NCBI RefSeq assembly: GCF_014189535.1 | Contig: NZ_CP050307.1 | Coordinates: 806,001-870,000 of the forward strand | Direction: 5' to 3' | DNA: 64,000 nucleotides | Source of the DNA: Rhizobium lusitanum | Lineage (GTDB): Bacteria; Pseudomonadota; Alphaproteobacteria; Rhizobiales; Rhizobiaceae | Part shown: positions 61,754 to 64,000 of the stretch, piece by piece | Position numbering within the stretch: the first letter of the stretch is position 1 | How the letters are laid out: each line of letters starts with the position of its first letter | Notes under the pieces: generated by a model | What the model was told of the DNA's origin: nothing | Seen by the model: the letters and a program-made list of their open reading frames with translations, nothing else | Database searches by the model: none | Translations under genes and position numbers: made by a program

Positions 61754-62595
61754 GACGAGAGCTTCGCATCGCATCCACATTCCTGCGTGCCGGCCACACG
61801 ACGGATGACAAGGCAGAGGTCGGCGTATCGGTTAATGCATTGGTGGAGGCCGATGCCGCTCGTGACCGGCGAGACTGGGCAAGCGCGGCATTCTATTATC
61901 ACGAGGCGCTGCAGCGAAACCGGACACGGATCGACCTGTTCGTCCAGCTCGGCCATGCCTACAAGGAACTCGGGGACTTCGACGCCGCGCTGGAAGCGTA
62001 TCGGCAATTCCTCGACAATGAGCCGCACGATGCCGACATTCATCTACAGCTTGGCCATCTCCACAACAAGATGAACGATCCGGCAGCCGCGCTCGAATGG
62101 TATAACCGCGCGAGCGCCCTGGCGCCGAATGATCCTGAAATCACACGACATGTCGATGCGGCAGGTTTGCGATTGTCTCGTTCTGGGATAGAGCGCAGGC
62201 GACAGAAGGCTCTGGAGCTTGTGCATTCGGGGCAATGGCAGCAGGCGCGCGAGCAATTGCGGAGCCTGGTCACAGTTGACGGGGAAATCGATCTGATCGC
62301 AGTCTATGCGAATGTGACCAAGGAAGCCGGTGATTTCGAGGAGGCGCTACAGCTTTACGAAGCCTATCGCGAGTATGCGAAGACCAATCAGCCGGCCTCG
62401 CTAAGCGACGTGGAGATCCAGCTCGGGCACCTTAACAAGGCCAAGCGTGATATAGGCGCTGCCTTGCAACACTATATTCTTGCCCGTGACGCCGAATTTC
62501 ACCTCTATGGTCACGTTGCCCCCAATTCCATCTGCGAGCGTGAAATCCGTTCGTGCATGGGGGAAATCTATACCTGCTTCTGGCAGGCGGACTGA
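61750..62595 (+). CDS. TPR-repeat protein
   Basis: A 281-aa protein starting inside the preceding stop (ATGA, 61750-61753). At least four tetratricopeptide repeats: AARDRRDWASAAFYYHEALQ (about 36-55), LGHAYKELGDFDAALEAYRQ, LGHLHNKMNDPAAALEWYNR, and later VTKEAGDFEEALQLYEAYRE and LGHLNKAKRDIGAALQHYIL. Soluble, no signal peptide. Such proteins often scaffold glycosyltransferase or secretion machinery; here it is coupled to them. Confidence 0.87.
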   Translation: MRRELRIASTFLRAGHTTDDKAEVGVSVNALVEADAARDRRDWASAAFYYHEALQRNRTRIDLFVQLGHAYKELGDFDAALEAYRQFLDNEPHDADIHLQLGHLHNKMNDPAAALEWYNRASALAPNDPEITRHVDAAGLRLSRSGIERRRQKALELVHSGQWQQAREQLRSLVTVDGEIDLIAVYANVTKEAGDFEEALQLYEAYREYAKTNQPASLSDVEIQLGHLNKAKRDIGAALQHYILARDAEFHLYGHVAPNSICEREIRSCMGEIYTCFWQAD

Positions 62596-62621
62596 CATGG
62601 CCGGCCGGCGTCGGCCATGTC
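62594..62621. terminator. Convergent hairpin between TPR gene and polysaccharide exporter
   Basis: Perfect GACATGGCCG (62594-62603) / CGGCCATGTC (62612-62621), 8-nt loop, in the 35-bp gap between convergent genes. No T-tract; likely acts in both directions. Confidence 0.5.
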
Positions 62622-62630
62622 GCATTGCGC

Positions 62631-63842
62631 TTAGCCGCTGTCGTGATCCCGGATCGCGGTCAGCAGGAGCCAGCCGAGCAGATAGGCGAGGCCGGTGGTC
62701 AGGAACACGATGAGAATGTTCTTGAGGGCAAGGGGCAGCTCGGCCTCGTCGGGCAGATGCGGCGGTACCACCACTTCCAGATAGAGCTGCTGCCGGCGCG
62801 CATCGGCCCTTGCCGCTTCGAGTGCATCGAGTGCGGTGACCATTGCTTTGTTGGCGAACTCCCGCATCAGGACCAGGCTCTCATAATCCGCGATTTTCGG
62901 GGCGATGGAGCTATCATTGCCGACCATCTTGCCGCGTTCCGTTTCAATCTGACGTTCGAGCGCGGCGATCTGGCTCGTCACGAACGGTACCGCGTTGCTA
63001 TCGGGCGCGGTCTTTTGCATCCCGGCAAGGCGGGCTCGCGCATTGGCCAACTGGACGGACAATTGACTAATGAGCTCGATCATGGAGGTGGAACTGGCAT
63101 TCGGGTCGATCATCAGTTCCTTGTTGCGGAAGGTCGTGATCTTCTTTTGCGCGTCGATAACCTGCTGTTCCGCTTCCTTCACTTCGTTATCGGCAAACCG
63201 AACGGCGTCTCCACGGGCGCGATCGTTCATGCGCAGCAGCAGCTTGCCTCCTAGCGCAAGCAGGGTGTTGTTCAAGTCATAGGCGTCGTGCGCATGAAAG
63301 GCGGTGGTCCGCAACACCGTTATGCCGGTCGTATCATTATGGATGACTTCGACGCGATCCGAGTAATACTGGTAGAGTTCCTCCTCACTATTGTTCTCCC
63401 AGAAGCGTGGATAACGCATCAACCAGTCGGCCTGCGGACTTCCGAAAATTGCGCGCACGGGCATTTCCTCCCCGAGCTCCTTAAGGGCTTCGCGCGAGCG
63501 TATGTATTCCTGAACGGAGAAAGTGTCGTCTTGGGAACGTGTTATCCCGCTGTTCTGCAGCAGGTTGCCAAAGGCGCTCGAGGATGGCGGTGCGGCCATA
63601 CGCACGACGAACGAAGCTTCAGACACGAAGATCGGCGACGCGAAGAGGGCATAATAGACGCTGACAGCCAACGTGGGAATGAGGACAACCAGCAGGAACA
63701 TGTACCGCCGCTTGGAGTGTTTTCGGCGTTTACCGGCTTTCGCCGGCTTGAAAGCTGGCAGCGGAGCCCTGTAATCGAATGGCTGCGGCCGTTTCTTTTC
63801 TTCAGGCACCTTGTCCTTAGCCTCGGACGCTATGAGAGCCAT
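62631..63842 (-). CDS. Capsule polysaccharide export inner-membrane protein (KpsE/RkpR type)
   Basis: A 403-aa polysaccharide co-polymerase: cytosolic basic N-terminus (GKRRKHSKRRYM), TM1 FLLVVLIPTLAVSVYYALFA (about 50-70), periplasmic part with ASPIFVSEASFVVRM, long coiled coils (EVKEAEQQVIDAQKKITTFR; LISQLSVQLANARARLAGMQ), the PCP-type proline-rich motif LEVVVPPHLPDEAELPLALK and TM2 NILIVFLTTGLAYLLGWLLL. No kinase domain. It works with an ABC exporter (KpsMT) and outer-membrane KpsD-like channel, which are outside this window. Confidence 0.92.
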   Translation of the reverse strand: MALIASEAKDKVPEEKKRPQPFDYRAPLPAFKPAKAGKRRKHSKRRYMFLLVVLIPTLAVSVYYALFASPIFVSEASFVVRMAAPPSSSAFGNLLQNSGITRSQDDTFSVQEYIRSREALKELGEEMPVRAIFGSPQADWLMRYPRFWENNSEEELYQYYSDRVEVIHNDTTGITVLRTTAFHAHDAYDLNNTLLALGGKLLLRMNDRARGDAVRFADNEVKEAEQQVIDAQKKITTFRNKELMIDPNASSTSMIELISQLSVQLANARARLAGMQKTAPDSNAVPFVTSQIAALERQIETERGKMVGNDSSIAPKIADYESLVLMREFANKAMVTALDALEAARADARRQQLYLEVVVPPHLPDEAELPLALKNILIVFLTTGLAYLLGWLLLTAIRDHDSG

Positions 63843-64000
63843 GGCAGCACCTTTCCAATTGATTGCTTGCGGACATATCGAGACATCGGCGCTTCACGTA
63901 CCGTAATTGTCCAAAGCTGACGCAAAGGAGATTGAGCGGGGAGCCTTCGCCGGTATCGTGGGGTGACCCGCCGATAACGCTCGGGCGAAGAAATGGAGAC

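Overview
The window looks like chromosomal or chromid DNA of a Rhizobium-type alphaproteobacterium (Rhizobiaceae). Pointers: the dctA / dctB-dctD C4-dicarboxylate locus with its sigma-54 control region, a DUF1127 mini-protein next to an sRNA with repeated CCUCCUCCC loops, DUF982 and DUF992 proteins, an Omp25/RopB-type porin, a KpsE/RkpR-type capsule export protein, and many solute ABC transporters. The species is not determined. No rRNA, tRNA, CRISPR or intact insertion sequence was seen.

Layout. 0-4.2 kb: DUF1127 protein, a four-hairpin anti-Shine-Dalgarno sRNA, a YghU-type glutathione transferase, a frameshifted PLP-enzyme gene and a small CDF-like membrane protein. 4.3-9.2 kb: dctD-dctB divergent from dctA, with a DctD-type activator palindrome, an IHF-consensus site and a sigma-54 promoter between them. 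9.3-15.4 kb: a NUDIX hydrolase, then a four-gene HlyD / ATPase / two-FtsX-permease exporter divergent from a seven-TM AraC regulator, with a long nested inverted repeat between. 15.4-20 kb: IclR regulator, polysaccharide-deacetylase-family hydrolase, orphan peptide-type binding protein and M20 peptidase. 20-27.6 kb: a rhamnoside uptake operon (GH78 rhamnosidase, CUT1 ABC transporter) facing a LacI regulator over a 12-bp-arm operator. 27.6-30.2 kb: O-methyltransferase and a FecCD/FecE-type iron importer lacking its binding protein.

30.3-52.5 kb is a large amine/amino-acid catabolic region. It contains three FAD amine or D-amino-acid oxidoreductases, an Lrp regulator, a complete peptide/opine-type ABC importer, two HAD hydrolases, a class III aminotransferase, two double-domain GNAT acetyltransferases, RidA, a TetR regulator with three evenly spaced operators, succinate-semialdehyde dehydrogenase, a tartrate/isopropylmalate-type dehydrogenase, a second aldehyde dehydrogenase, a cupin and a D-2-hydroxyacid dehydrogenase. 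The gene set suggests uptake, oxidative deamination or transamination to an aldehyde, oxidation to the acid, and RidA removing reactive imines. The substrate cannot be read from sequence. Three gene types (DadA-like, HAD, GNAT) occur twice.

52.6-56.4 kb is a decayed or accessory stretch: DUF992 protein, small HTH protein, IclR regulator, an ORF joining a degenerate hydantoinase N-terminus to a DUF982 domain, and about 1 kb of non-coding DNA with a 12-bp inverted repeat. 56.4-64 kb is a cell-surface module: Omp25-type porin, a Hint-domain protein with beta-rich N-terminal repeats, a 772-aa tandem glycosyltransferase, a DUF4214-like protein, a TPR protein and, convergent, a KpsE/RkpR-type polysaccharide exporter. 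The most interesting items are the sRNA locus, the surface module, the hydantoinase-DUF982 chimera and the TetR triple operator.
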